This document shows positions 1 through 6,851 of a stretch of 10,117 nt of DNA, piece after piece. Source of the stretch: Microthrixaceae bacterium. Lineage in GTDB: Bacteria > Actinomycetota > Acidimicrobiia > Acidimicrobiales > Acidimicrobilacustridaceae. The position numbers and the translations under genes are program-made. The DNA is taken from assembly GCA_023264915.1 (NCBI GenBank), contig JAHFUU010000045.1, positions 1-10,117 on the forward strand, in the 5' to 3' direction. Every line of letters begins with the position of its first letter. The stretch's first letter is position 1. The notes beneath the pieces are model-generated. The model was not told the origin of the DNA. It made no database searches and saw only the letters and a list, made by a program, of their open reading frames with translations.

Positions 1-278
1 TCGTGCTCGAGGAAGGGATCAACCTCACGCCCCAGCAGCGCCAGCTGATAGCTCTGGCCCGGGCCTGGATGATGCACCCAGACATCCTGGTGCTCGACGA
101 GGCCACGTCCGCCCTGGACGAGCAGACCGAGCTACGAGTCCTCAACGCGCTGCGCCTGCGGGCGTGCACCACGATCTTCGTCACCCATCGCGAGCAGGTG
201 GCTCGAGCCGCTGACCTCAGGCTCACCGTCGACGGTCGACCTGAGCTGGAAGCCGAGCAGCAGCCACTTCCTGCCTAG
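1..278 (+). CDS. ABC transporter ATP-binding domain, C-terminal fragment (5' end outside window)
   Basis: This is the last 92 codons of an ATP-binding cassette protein. The reading frame is open to the left edge (first whole codon at position 3), so the true start is upstream. Visible in order are a signature-motif region reading NLTPQQRQLIALARA, a Walker B and D-loop reading ILVLDEATSALD, and an H-loop reading FVTHRE. The chain ends about 30 residues later at TAG. In this family the domain hydrolyses ATP at the dimer interface to drive transport. The DEATSALD form is typical of exporter-type (ABCB/ABCC-like) ATPases, often fused to a membrane domain, but that part is not visible here. The signature is odd: the usual LSGGQ is LTPQQ, with both glycines replaced, which could mean a degenerate ATP site in a heterodimer. 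An 83-bp gap separates it from the next gene. The substrate cannot be told. Confidence 0.85.
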   Translation, partial: VLEEGINLTPQQRQLIALARAWMMHPDILVLDEATSALDEQTELRVLNALRLRACTTIFVTHREQVARAADLRLTVDGRPELEAEQQPLPA

Positions 279-331
279 GCCCGATGTCAGCTTGTGCCGG
301 CTCGCCTGTCGCGGGGAACCTATCGCGATGC

Positions 332-345
332 CGGGCGCCGGCCCG
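332..345. other. GC hairpin between ABC gene and dehydrogenase
   Basis: CGGGC and GCCCG form a 5-bp stem around a GCCG loop, in the 83-bp gap between the ABC stop and the dehydrogenase start. It ends just before that gene's Shine-Dalgarno sequence. No T-run follows. It may be a weak terminator for the ABC gene or a structure that tempers translation of the dehydrogenase. In such GC-rich DNA it could also be chance. No convincing promoter was seen in this gap. Confidence 0.25.
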
Positions 346-361
346 TTGAAAGGACATCTAC

Positions 362-1171
362 GTGAGGTCTTTGTCTGATCGTGTTGCGGTGGTGACTGGC
401 GCGGGCAGCGGAATCGGGAGGGCCACGAGCGAGGCGCTCGCGCGGCGAGGCTGCAGGCTCGCTCTGGTCGATGTGAACCTCGAGGGACTTCAAGCCACCG
501 CTGCGGCGATCGCGTCGATGGGCCGAGACGTCACGACCCACCTCGCAGACGTCTCCGATGCGGAAAGGATGGGGCGGCTTCCGGCCGAGATCATCGAGGC
601 CCATGGAGCCTGCCACATCCTGGTGAACAACGCCGGGGTCGCCCAGGCGGGCCGCTTCGAGGATGAGAAGCTGGAGGATCTGCGCTGGATCGTAGGCATC
701 AACATCTGGGGCGTCATCCATGGCTGCCGCTTCTTCCTCCCCGTGCTGCACCAGGCAGACGAGGCGCACATAGTCAACCTGTCGTCCATGGCCGCATTGC
801 TCGGCCTGCCCCAGAACGCCTCCTACTCGCTCACCAAGGGCGCGGTGCGCCTTCTCACCGAAGGCCTCCGCTCCGAGCTGATCGACAGCTCGATCGGGGT
901 GACCGCTGTGTTCCCTGGCGCGATCAACACGAACATCATGCATGCAGCCAGGGGCGCCCAAGCCGACCGCCTCAGCGCGATGGCCAGCTCGAGGCTCGCC
1001 CCGATCGTGATGCGCCCGCCTGAAGCAGTGGCCAACAAGATCGTGGCCGCGATCGAGAAGAACAGGGCACGAGTCATCGTCGGCCCCGATGCACGCATGG
1101 TGGATCTGGTCGCCAGAGTGCTCCCCGGCCGTTCCGGCCTGGTGGGCAAGCTCACGAACCGCCTCTCGTGA
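362..1171 (+). CDS. Short-chain dehydrogenase/reductase (classical SDR), probably NAD-dependent
   Basis: This is a complete 269-residue classical SDR, of normal family length. The GTG start is chosen because GAAAGGA (348-354) lies 7 nt upstream and the Rossmann fold begins right after it. The cofactor motif TGAGSGIG is at residues 12-19. Asp37 ends the second beta strand (LALVDVN), which in classical SDRs favours NAD(H) over NADP(H). D63 follows, then NNAG at 89-92, Asn114, catalytic Ser142, Tyr155 and Lys159 (YSLTK), and the PG motif at 185-186. The catalytic Asn-Ser-Tyr-Lys set is therefore intact, and the enzyme should oxidise or reduce an alcohol/carbonyl pair in the cytosol. There is no signal peptide or membrane segment. 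The substrate cannot be predicted from sequence. It may be read through from the ABC gene 83 bp upstream. It converges with the minus-strand redox operon, leaving only 44 bp between stops. Confidence 0.93.
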   Translation: MRSLSDRVAVVTGAGSGIGRATSEALARRGCRLALVDVNLEGLQATAAAIASMGRDVTTHLADVSDAERMGRLPAEIIEAHGACHILVNNAGVAQAGRFEDEKLEDLRWIVGINIWGVIHGCRFFLPVLHQADEAHIVNLSSMAALLGLPQNASYSLTKGAVRLLTEGLRSELIDSSIGVTAVFPGAINTNIMHAARGAQADRLSAMASSRLAPIVMRPPEAVANKIVAAIEKNRARVIVGPDARMVDLVARVLPGRSGLVGKLTNRLS

Positions 1172-1175
1172 GGCG
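1160..1175. terminator. Possible terminator hairpin at convergent gene ends
   Basis: CGCCTC and GAGGCG pair as a perfect 6-bp stem around a TCGT loop, overlapping the dehydrogenase stop codon. A second weaker stem, TGCCA/TGGCA (1187-1204, 8-nt loop), follows in the 44-bp space before the HPP stop on the other strand. Neither has a T-run, so an intrinsic terminator is only a possibility. The position between two convergent genes is the main argument for it. Confidence 0.3.
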
Positions 1176-1215
1176 TCCTCGAGCCCTGCCATCGGCTGGT
1201 GGCACTCTCGGCTGG

Positions 1216-1863
1216 TCAGGATGCAGCGGGGCGAGGCGACCAGGTCGGGTAGTCGATGCCCGCAAGCCGGTTGATGACGAAGCCTTGGACCACGAGCAAG
1301 AGCACCGCCAGCATGAGCACTGCCAGCTGGGCGGGTGTCCGGAGGATGCCAAGCGACACGATGAGCGTCGTGGCCCCAGCGGGCGGATGGGGGACCCTGA
1401 GCCACACCATGAGCCCGCTGGTCAATCCAAGTGACAGCGCCGCGGCACCCACGCGGGGCCAGGTGACGCTCGTGGCCAGTGCGGGCGGCGCGTTGGTGAG
1501 GCCGAACACCACCAAGGCCAGGTACCCGGCGGCTGCGCCGATGGCGTGCCCGCAGATCGTGTTGCGTGGCGATGCCGCCGGGGCCGTGGGGGTGTAGAAC
1601 AACAAGAAGGCAGTTGGTCCGAGCGACGGGAAGATCAGCGGCTGGCCTGTGAGCACTGCGGCTGTGGCCATGATCGCTATCGAGATGATGCCGTTAACGA
1701 AAGCGAACAGGCCCATGACGGCCCTGTTGGAATGAGCACGGACCAGGTAGGGCAATCTGGCCCGGGTGGCCAGCCCATGGACCACGGCGGCCATGTCGCC
1801 ACCTGCCTGCCCTGGTCTCTGCGGTGGGGGCGCGCCTTCAGTCGGGGGTTGTTCAGTCGTCAC
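1216..1863 (-). CDS. HPP-family integral membrane protein (possible nitrite/anion transporter)
   Basis: This is a 215-residue membrane protein. After a Pro-rich cytoplasmic N-terminus (residues 1-45), hydrophobic segments lie at about 49-72, 75-92, 103-121, 137-155 and 163-198. HPP-family hallmarks are FPSLGPTAFLLF (78-89), SPRNTICGHAIGA (98-110) and HPPAGATTL (159-167), the last holding the motif that names the family. The length is normal for single-domain members. Cyanobacterial and chloroplast members have been shown to transport nitrite, which would suit the nitrate-reductase-like gene of the same operon; here that role is inference. The GTG start at 1863 is preferred because GAGGTGG lies 7 nt upstream, inside the end of the preceding gene. 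The start overlaps the 90-residue gene by 11 nt, which implies translational coupling. It is the last gene of the minus-strand unit. Confidence 0.9.
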   Translation of the reverse strand: MTTEQPPTEGAPPPQRPGQAGGDMAAVVHGLATRARLPYLVRAHSNRAVMGLFAFVNGIISIAIMATAAVLTGQPLIFPSLGPTAFLLFYTPTAPAASPRNTICGHAIGAAAGYLALVVFGLTNAPPALATSVTWPRVGAAALSLGLTSGLMVWLRVPHPPAGATTLIVSLGILRTPAQLAVLMLAVLLLVVQGFVINRLAGIDYPTWSPRPAAS

Positions 1864-2125
1864 CGACGAACCACCTCATGGCGAGCATCGAGCCGAACAA
1901 CACGACCGACATCACCGCAGCAGCTCGAGCCAGCCCCGGCTTGCCGACGAGAAGGCCCTCGACTGCCACGACCATCAAGAATATCTGCAACGAGATGAGC
2001 AGCAGCGAGTAGACGAGGATCGCCGATGCCCTTCGGGCGATGACGCGCGAGGACATCGGTGGGAGGTGCTTCACATCGTGCCCGGGTTCGGAGCGCACCC
2101 TTTTGGATTGCCTCTCACCCGTCAT
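1853..2125 (-). CDS. Small two-helix membrane protein of unknown function
   Basis: This 90-residue protein is not recognised as any family. It has a basic, hydrophilic N-terminus (about 1-30, rich in Arg and Lys), one long hydrophobic helix at about 34-60 and a second at about 67-86, then a short acidic tail (VGDD). By the positive-inside rule the N-terminus should be cytoplasmic, and with two helices the C-terminus as well. It has no Cys. Residues His16 and His20 lie outside the helices, so it is not an obvious heme or metal carrier. The ATG is supported by a 4-nt ATGA overlap with the Rieske stop. Its end overlaps the HPP gene by 11 nt. Being locked between the Rieske and HPP genes suggests a role as an accessory subunit or anchor for one of them, but that is inferred from position alone. 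Confidence 0.8.
   Translation of the reverse strand: MTGERQSKRVRSEPGHDVKHLPPMSSRVIARRASAILVYSLLLISLQIFLMVVAVEGLLVGKPGLARAAAVMSVVLFGSMLAMRWFVGDD
1871..1877 (-). promoter_or_regulatory. Ribosome binding site that fixes the HPP start
   Basis: On the minus strand this reads GAGGTGG, 7 nt before the GTG at 1863. It lies inside the coding end of the 90-residue membrane gene and supports the GTG start over the in-frame ATG 23 codons further on. Confidence 0.6.
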
Positions 2126-2631
2126 TCGCTCTCACCCAGTGCCCAGATGACCCCGTCGCGCTTCTCGATGGCGATCTTGCTCAGTGGCCGATCCGGTGGC
2201 CCGGCGATCGGGTTGCCGGTACGGCCCTCGAAGGACCCGTTGTGGCAAGGGCAGAGGATGTCCCGGGTGGACTCGTCCCAGTAGACGACACAGCCGAGGT
2301 GGGTGCACTTCTGGCTGTATGCCCGAAGCTCACCGTCGGGCAGTCGGATCAATATCGCTGGATCCGCCGGTGTCGGGTAGCGGAACAGGTAGCTGCCGCT
2401 TGCCGGGATGTCCCTGACAGCGATGATGGCTTGGGTTGAGGCCACCTCGGTTGGCTTCACCGAGGCGAACACCGCCACACCGGCCGAGCCAGCGGCGAAG
2501 GCACCCGATGCGGCCGCCAAGTAGCGGGTGAAGTCGCGGCGAGTGACCTGCTCCTCGCCTGCGGAGGTGAAAGGGAAGTCCTCCCGCCAGCGGCGCTCGG
2601 GCTCGGCACTCGGGTCCCTCGGTTCGCTCAT
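2122..2631 (-). CDS. Tat-exported Rieske [2Fe-2S] protein
   Basis: This is a 169-residue Rieske protein. A twin-arginine motif, TRRDF (30-34), precedes a hydrophobic stretch at about 36-57. That predicts Tat export of the folded cluster domain, held by an uncleaved N-terminal anchor. The cluster ligands are Cys109 and His111 (CTHLGC) and Cys127 and His130 (CPCHNGSF). Cys114 and Cys129 supply the disulfide typical of high-potential Rieske proteins of bc-type complexes. The family transfers one electron, usually from quinol to a cytochrome. No bc-type cytochrome b, cytochrome c or dioxygenase subunit is adjacent, so its partner is probably within this operon. The ATG at 2631 is chosen over a GTG 13 codons upstream because it makes a 4-nt ATGA overlap with the ferredoxin stop and has GGAGG 10 nt upstream. 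Its stop overlaps the next gene the same way. Confidence 0.93.
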   Translation of the reverse strand: MSEPRDPSAEPERRWREDFPFTSAGEEQVTRRDFTRYLAAASGAFAAGSAGVAVFASVKPTEVASTQAIIAVRDIPASGSYLFRYPTPADPAILIRLPDGELRAYSQKCTHLGCVVYWDESTRDILCPCHNGSFEGRTGNPIAGPPDRPLSKIAIEKRDGVIWALGESE

Positions 2632-3248
2632 GGCACTGCTGCCTCCAGTCCGAAAGGGTCCTCCTGCCACAACCCTGGAACCGGCACGGTCACGTTGATC
2701 GGCCCTGCTGAGATGTCATGCACGACCGTGCCGACCTTTGTGGGGACAGCCTGGTTGCCGAACCGCAGCTCGAAGATCAGCGCCCCTTCTCGCGTCGCAC
2801 CGAACTCATCCAGCGTCCCGAACCAGAGAGCCTGGCTCGGGCAGACCGACGCACACATCGGCTTCAGTCCCACGCTGCTGCGGTCATAGCACATGTCGCA
2901 CTTCATCATCTGGTCTGGCCGTGAGAAGTACTTCGGCACACCGAAAGGGCAAGCCAGGACACAGTTGCTGCAACCGATGCACCGGGGCTTCAGGGCAGAC
3001 TGAACCACGCCGTTCTCGTTCTGCTTGATGGCGTCCGCGGGGCACACCTCGGCGCAGGTCGGGTCCTCGCAGTGCATGCACACCATCGGCGCGGTCTGGG
3101 TGCTCATCGCCCGGTCGATGTACTCCAGATGGATGAGCGACTGGCCCCTGTGCGTCCCGCACTCCTCGCAGGCCTGCACGCAAGCCTCGCATCCGATGCA
3201 ACGGCTCTGGTCGATCACGAAGACCCGATCGCTGATGAGGTGGCTCAT
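2628..3248 (-). CDS. Ferredoxin-type electron-transfer subunit with four [4Fe-4S] sites
   Basis: This 206-residue protein belongs to the iron-sulfur subunits of molybdopterin oxidoreductases (DmsB/NrfC/HycB-like). Four Cys groups are visible: [11 protein letters not shown] (17-27), [13 protein letters not shown] (57-69), [12 protein letters not shown] (90-101), and CDMC (117-120) with CASVCP (132-137). Their 16 Cys suit four [4Fe-4S] clusters, and Cys30 is an extra. There is no signal peptide, so it should be cytoplasmic. The family passes electrons between the Mo catalytic subunit and a membrane or soluble partner. The ATG at 3248 is preferred over a GTG 8 codons upstream because a strong GGAGGAGG precedes it. 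It lies 121 nt downstream of the Mo subunit gene, the only real gap in the operon, and its stop overlaps the Rieske start. A C-terminal segment of about 65 residues after the last cluster (about 140-206) has no Cys and may be a docking tail. Confidence 0.93.
   Translation of the reverse strand: MSHLISDRVFVIDQSRCIGCEACVQACEECGTHRGQSLIHLEYIDRAMSTQTAPMVCMHCEDPTCAEVCPADAIKQNENGVVQSALKPRCIGCSNCVLACPFGVPKYFSRPDQMMKCDMCYDRSSVGLKPMCASVCPSQALWFGTLDEFGATREGALIFELRFGNQAVPTKVGTVVHDISAGPINVTVPVPGLWQEDPFGLEAAVP
2642..2646 (-). promoter_or_regulatory. Ribosome binding site for the Rieske gene
   Basis: GGAGG on the minus strand lies 10 nt before the ATG at 2631, inside the end of the ferredoxin gene. It favours the ATG that overlaps the ferredoxin stop (ATGA) over the GTG at 2670. 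Confidence 0.5.
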
Positions 3249-3250
3249 GA

Positions 3251-3258
3251 CCTCCTCC
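3251..3258 (-). promoter_or_regulatory. Strong ribosome binding site of the ferredoxin gene
   Basis: GGAGGAGG on the minus strand ends 2 nt before the ATG at 3248, so its upstream GGAGG core sits 5 nt from the start. It decides for this ATG over the in-frame GTG at 3272. It is the strongest Shine-Dalgarno sequence in the operon, which fits this gene being the only downstream one that is not coupled by overlap. Confidence 0.65.
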
Positions 3259-3290
3259 GGTTGGGAGCCCACCGCGCCGCGCCGCCAGAG

Positions 3291-3308
3291 CCCTCACAGG
3301 TGCGAGGG
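3291..3308 (-). other. Intergenic hairpin inside the operon
   Basis: On the minus strand CCCTCGC and GTGAGGG form a 7-bp stem (one G-U pair) around an ACCT loop, in the 121-nt gap between the Mo subunit and ferredoxin genes. No T-run follows, so it is not a classic terminator. It could stabilise or mark processing of the mRNA and so set different levels for the two parts of the operon. Nothing else recognisable, including any small gene, was seen in this gap. Confidence 0.35.
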
Positions 3309-3369
3309 CGCCGGCCGAGAGCTGTGATCCCAGCCGTGGTTGGCTCGAGTGAGGCGTGCCTGGTGGGTC

Positions 3370-5607
3370 TCACCGCAGCTCGGCTTCGGTCTGCAGGGCT
3401 GTCACCCGGCGGTCCCGAACCTGGACATGGCCCTGGGCTCGCTCGACCCTCACCGCGGACACCTTGTACTCGGGGATGCGGGACAGCGGATCCAGCGCCC
3501 GGTTGGTCAACTGGTTGGCCGCCTTCGCCCCAGGCCAGTGATAGGGGATGAAGACGGTGTCGGGCCGTATCGTCTCGACAACCCTCGCGGGCAGCTCCAT
3601 CGTGCCCCGGCGCGAGGACACCCTCACGATGTCCCCTGTCGCGACGCCCAGAGTCCCGGCAAGGCGGGGGTGCATCTCGCACAGCGGCTCAGGGTACTGC
3701 TCGACCAGGGGCCCGATCCTCCGTGTCTGGGTCCCGGAGAGGTACTGGCTGACGACTCTGCCCGTCGTGAGCCACAGCGGATACTCGTCATCTGTGACCT
3801 CAGCCGGGGGACGGTGACGGACCGGGTTGAACCGAGCCTTGCCGTCGGGATGGGCGAAGCGGCCACCTTCATACAGCCGGGGTGTGCCAGGGTGACCCGC
3901 CTCGGGGCATGGCCAGAAGATGCCGTCCTCGGCTTCGATGCGCTCCCAGGTCATGCCGTAGTAGTCAGCGGTGCCACCGCGAGATGCCACCCGCATCTCG
4001 TCGAAGATCTCGTGGGTCGAACCGAACTGGAAGTACTGGCCTCGGCCCAGGCGATCAGCAAGATCGATGAGGATCTCCCAGTCCAGCCGTGCCGAGCCTG
4101 GCGGTGGGATGGCCTGGTTGATCTTTATCGCCCGGCCCTCGACCGAGGTCGAGGTGCCCTCGTCCTCTTCGTGCAGTGACCCCGGCAGGACGATGTCGGC
4201 GTGCTGGGCGGTCTCGGACAGGAAGAAGTCGATCACCGCGAAGAACTCGAGCTTGCCCAGAGCCTCAGCGGTGAAGCGGGAGTCAGGGAGAGACACGAGC
4301 GGGTTGAAGCAGATCGACAAGAGCCCTCGTATCTTCCCGTCGTGGATTGCTTCGACGATCTCCTCCGCCGAGAGACCCTTGCCGGGGATCTCATCGACGT
4401 CGCAGCCCCACACGCTCGCCACGTAGGCGCGGTGCTCAGGGTTGGTGATGTCGCGGTTGCCTGGAAGCTGATCGCACTTGTGGCCCTGCTCGCGGCCACC
4501 CTGGCCGTTGCCCTGCCCGGTGATGGTCGCGACCCCGCAGCCAGGCCTGCCGTACTTGCCCGTCGCCAGGCCCAGGTTGATGCAGCTCCAGACGTTCTCG
4601 ACGCCCTTCGAGTGGTGCTCGATCCCTCGAGCGTGCAGCAACATCCCGGTTTCGGAAGTCCCCCACAGGCGGGCGGCCTCGACTATCCGATCGGCCGGGA
4701 CCCCCGTGACGGTGGCTCCCCATGAAGGGCTGCAGTGCTGCACGGCCTCGGCGGCCGCGCCGAAGTCGATCGTGTGCGCATCGACGAAGCCCCGGTCGAC
4801 CCAGCCGTTCTCGATGATCACATGGAGGATCGTTCCCATGAGCGCCGAGTCTGTGCCAGGACGCAGACCCAGGAACACGTCAGCCGTACGGGCGAGCGGG
4901 GTCACCCTGGGGTCAGCGACGATGAGCTTGGCCCCGCGGTCGCGGGCCCGCCAGATGTAGCTGGTCGTGATCGGAGCGCACTCGGCGACGTTGGCCCCGG
5001 CGACGAACACGACATCGGCCAGAGGTATGTCGCTCCACGGGTTCGGCGCACGGTCCATCCCGAGGGCTCGCTTGTTGGCCACCCCGGCCGAAACCATGCA
5101 CAGCCGGCCGTTGTAGTCGAGGTTCGCCGTCTGCAATGCGAGCCGTGCGAACTTGCCGACGAGGTAGGACTTCTCGTTGGTCAGCGAGACCCCTGACAGC
5201 ATCGCGAACGCATCCTTGCCATAGCTGTCCTGGATGCGGCCTATCTCAGAGACCACCCGATCGAGGGCCTGGTCCCACGACATCGAGGAGAAGCCCGCCG
5301 CTGCACCTGGATCGCGCCCTAGTGGCTCCAGCAGGCGATCGGGGTGCGCGCCCTGAAGGTAGCGCTTGACCCCTTTGGGGCAGAGCTTCCCTTCGTTGAA
5401 GGGAAAGTCGTACCAGGGCTCGAATCCCACGACCTCGGTGCCCTTGACCTTCAACTTGATCCCGCACTGCTGGCCGCAGAAGCAGCAGTGCGTCCGGACC
5501 TGGCGGTCAAAGTCAACAGCCGCATCCCAGCCACCCGGTGGCGCCTCGTTGAGGTGGGGACCGTATCGCTGGATCAGCGCCTCCTCGCTCACCGGAAGCC
5601 GCGCCAT
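3370..5607 (-). CDS. Molybdopterin oxidoreductase, assimilatory nitrate reductase (NasA/NarB)-like
   Basis: This is the catalytic subunit, 745 residues, in the Mo-bis-MGD (DMSO reductase) superfamily. An N-terminal [4Fe-4S] site is formed by Cys41, Cys44, Cys48 and Cys76 (HCCFCGQQC, then CPKG). Residues about 80-595 form the molybdopterin domains and about 605-725 the C-terminal dinucleotide-binding barrel ([20 protein letters not shown]). Cys170 in [11 protein letters not shown] sits at the Mo-ligand position. Cys-Met there, rather than the Cys/Sec-His of formate dehydrogenases, and TGQGN with GGREQG (364-375) favour nitrate reductase. There is no Tat or Sec signal, so it should be cytoplasmic, unlike NapA. 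The ATG at 5607 overlaps the upstream stop in TGATG; a longer in-frame TTG start (5790) would run through the upstream gene's Cys-rich tail and is rejected. It likely reduces nitrate to nitrite, but the substrate is inferred. Confidence 0.88.
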   Translation of the reverse strand: MARLPVSEEALIQRYGPHLNEAPPGGWDAAVDFDRQVRTHCCFCGQQCGIKLKVKGTEVVGFEPWYDFPFNEGKLCPKGVKRYLQGAHPDRLLEPLGRDPGAAAGFSSMSWDQALDRVVSEIGRIQDSYGKDAFAMLSGVSLTNEKSYLVGKFARLALQTANLDYNGRLCMVSAGVANKRALGMDRAPNPWSDIPLADVVFVAGANVAECAPITTSYIWRARDRGAKLIVADPRVTPLARTADVFLGLRPGTDSALMGTILHVIIENGWVDRGFVDAHTIDFGAAAEAVQHCSPSWGATVTGVPADRIVEAARLWGTSETGMLLHARGIEHHSKGVENVWSCINLGLATGKYGRPGCGVATITGQGNGQGGREQGHKCDQLPGNRDITNPEHRAYVASVWGCDVDEIPGKGLSAEEIVEAIHDGKIRGLLSICFNPLVSLPDSRFTAEALGKLEFFAVIDFFLSETAQHADIVLPGSLHEEDEGTSTSVEGRAIKINQAIPPPGSARLDWEILIDLADRLGRGQYFQFGSTHEIFDEMRVASRGGTADYYGMTWERIEAEDGIFWPCPEAGHPGTPRLYEGGRFAHPDGKARFNPVRHRPPAEVTDDEYPLWLTTGRVVSQYLSGTQTRRIGPLVEQYPEPLCEMHPRLAGTLGVATGDIVRVSSRRGTMELPARVVETIRPDTVFIPYHWPGAKAANQLTNRALDPLSRIPEYKVSAVRVERAQGHVQVRDRRVTALQTEAELR

Positions 5608-6668
5608 CAGCCGAACCCCCCAACCCGCGCGGCCTGGGCCACCGTGACCATCTTCCGGCGGCAGGAGGGGCAGATCTGCTGGAAGATCCCGCCCGTGCCG
5701 TCCCCGTAGTCGAACCCAACCTGCCCGAGCACCTCGCACAGATCCGCGATCTGGCGGGAGGATGCGTAGGGCTCCTCGCAGCGGCGGCAAGCCTGCTGGT
5801 CACCCGTCTCGCCATCCGAGCGGTAGTAGTGCACACCGAGGTTGGCCGGCCGCTGGAAGATGTGGAAGAGCTTGCCGAAGGGGATGTAGAGCAAGCCCAA
5901 GATGACCGTCAGGGCATGAAGGTTGGTCAAGAAGCTGTAGAACCGGCCCTCCAACCACAGGGTCGATGCCGTGAGGAACAACCCGGTCACCGAGACGGCG
6001 AACAAGCCAGCGAGCGCGAGGAAGTCGCCCGATCGCTCGACGGCGAGTGCACCGGGATCGCGCATCCGCCGGTACAAGAAGATGAGCACCCCGGCGATCA
6101 CCAGGAACGCTGCGACGTTCAGCAGGTGGAAGACCAAGAACCCGACGGCGCTGGTCGCCTGGAAGGACGAGGTGCCGACACCGAACAGGTAGGCCCTGTA
6201 CTCAGAGCCGTCCTGGCCGACGGACTCGAAGTGCAGCCACCCGAACGTGAGCGGGAAGGTGACGACTGCGGCCAGCGCGCAACCCCAGAACACCAGCTGG
6301 TGCGCTGCCCAGCGCGAGGTTGCCCGGCGGCGGATGAACCCCTGCGCCAGAAGGTTGGTCGTGGCCAGCCCCACCAGTCCCCCGACGTTGCGCGCCAGCC
6401 GACCTCTCCGGCGGAAGGACTCCCAGCCGCGCCGGTTGAGCATCGCCGTGGGTGGGCGTTGGAGCCACACGAGGTATCGGTACACCACAGCGAAGACCGC
6501 CATGAGCACGCCGATGAGATAGCCGGCAAGCGCTGCGTCGAACCACTGCAACCCGCTGCTCCCCAAGAACACGAGCACCAAGACCACCGCGACCGACAGC
6601 AAGGCTATCGCAGCGGCTCGGGGCTGCAGCGGAAGCCCCGATCGCCGGGTGTCTGCCGAGTTCCTCAT
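5607..6668 (-). CDS. Cytochrome b-like membrane subunit (NarI/HdrE/DsrM-like) with Cys-rich C-terminal tail
   Basis: This is a 353-residue protein. Hydrophobic helices lie at about 19-38, 44-65, 121-143, 172-199, 215-238 and 248-272. Histidines in or near them (His123, His181, His251, His269) are candidate heme b ligands, as in quinol-oxidising gamma subunits. The basic loop at 79-115 should be cytoplasmic. An added tail from about 275 holds CRRC (294-297), Cys311 and CPSC (333-336), a likely zinc-ribbon or metal site. It is the first gene of the redox operon and probably links the Mo and ferredoxin subunits to the quinone pool. The start is uncertain. ATG 6668 is chosen because it lies closest before the first helix. 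ATG 6815 would add 49 low-complexity residues that contain a 25-residue repeat. Neither has a good Shine-Dalgarno sequence. The stop overlaps the Mo subunit start by 1 nt. Confidence 0.82.
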   Translation of the reverse strand: MRNSADTRRSGLPLQPRAAAIALLSVAVVLVLVFLGSSGLQWFDAALAGYLIGVLMAVFAVVYRYLVWLQRPPTAMLNRRGWESFRRRGRLARNVGGLVGLATTNLLAQGFIRRRATSRWAAHQLVFWGCALAAVVTFPLTFGWLHFESVGQDGSEYRAYLFGVGTSSFQATSAVGFLVFHLLNVAAFLVIAGVLIFLYRRMRDPGALAVERSGDFLALAGLFAVSVTGLFLTASTLWLEGRFYSFLTNLHALTVILGLLYIPFGKLFHIFQRPANLGVHYYRSDGETGDQQACRRCEEPYASSRQIADLCEVLGQVGFDYGDGTGGIFQQICPSCRRKMVTVAQAARVGGFG

Positions 6669-6684
6669 CTGTGATACCGCCGGC

Positions 6685-6714
6685 GGGGGTGCGCCCCAGC
6701 CCTGCGAGTCATGT
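6685..6714. repeat. Direct repeat copy 1 upstream of redox operon
   Basis: This is a 30-nt unit matching 6760-6789 at 26 of 30 positions, with a centre-to-centre distance of 75 nt. It holds a GGGG/CCCC mini-palindrome (around TGCGCCCC) and ends in CGAGTCATGT, which is identical in both copies. It lies just upstream of the chosen start of the cytochrome b-like gene. It could be a pair of regulator sites or the trace of a tandem duplication. Confidence 0.7.
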
Positions 6715-6759
6715 ACCTGTGCGGGGACGGTCGACCCATCATCCACACAGGACCCTAGC

Positions 6760-6789
6760 GGGGCTGCGCCCCGGCCCGACGAGTCATGT
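6760..6789. repeat. Direct repeat copy 2 upstream of redox operon
   Basis: This is the partner of 6685-6714. Here the palindrome is better formed (GGGGC, TGC, GCCCC). The 75-nt period is a multiple of three. Read in the frame of the long ATG at 6815, both copies give a similar peptide (VP..-HDS-G-GA-P), so a coding origin cannot be ruled out. Confidence 0.7.
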
Positions 6790-6823
6790 GATCGGGATGG
6801 GACCCGCGACCTCATCTGTTGGG

Positions 6824-6836
6824 GCGCCGTCGGCGC
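6824..6836 (-). other. GC hairpin before the alternative start
   Basis: GCGCC and GGCGC pair around GAC (minus strand), 5 bp with a 3-nt loop, 8 nt before the ATG at 6815. No T-run follows. If translation began at 6815, this hairpin would sit where a ribosome binding site is expected, which argues against that start. Confidence 0.35.
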
Positions 6837-6851
6837 TCACACCTGGTTCTG

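Noticed and set aside
320..1405. Long minus-strand open frame (361 codons) opposite the dehydrogenase, and similar long frames opposite the Mo subunit
   Set aside because: They are antisense frames kept open by high GC. Their products are rich in Arg, His, Gly and Pro with no motif, while the genes on the other strand have intact catalytic residues.
3370..5607. Formate dehydrogenase as the function of the Mo subunit
   Set aside because: The Mo-ligand Cys is followed by Met rather than the His of formate dehydrogenases, and the GGRE-x-G motif is nitrate-reductase-like.
5608..5790. A 61-residue longer start (TTG at 5790) for the Mo subunit
   Set aside because: The added peptide is an out-of-frame reading of the upstream gene's Cys-rich tail. 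The ATG at 5607 makes a TGATG overlap and fits the family's N-terminus.
6669..6815. ATG at 6815 as start of the cytochrome b-like gene
   Set aside because: It adds 49 low-complexity residues and lacks a ribosome binding site, with a GC hairpin just upstream. It is kept open only because the 75-nt repeat is in frame.
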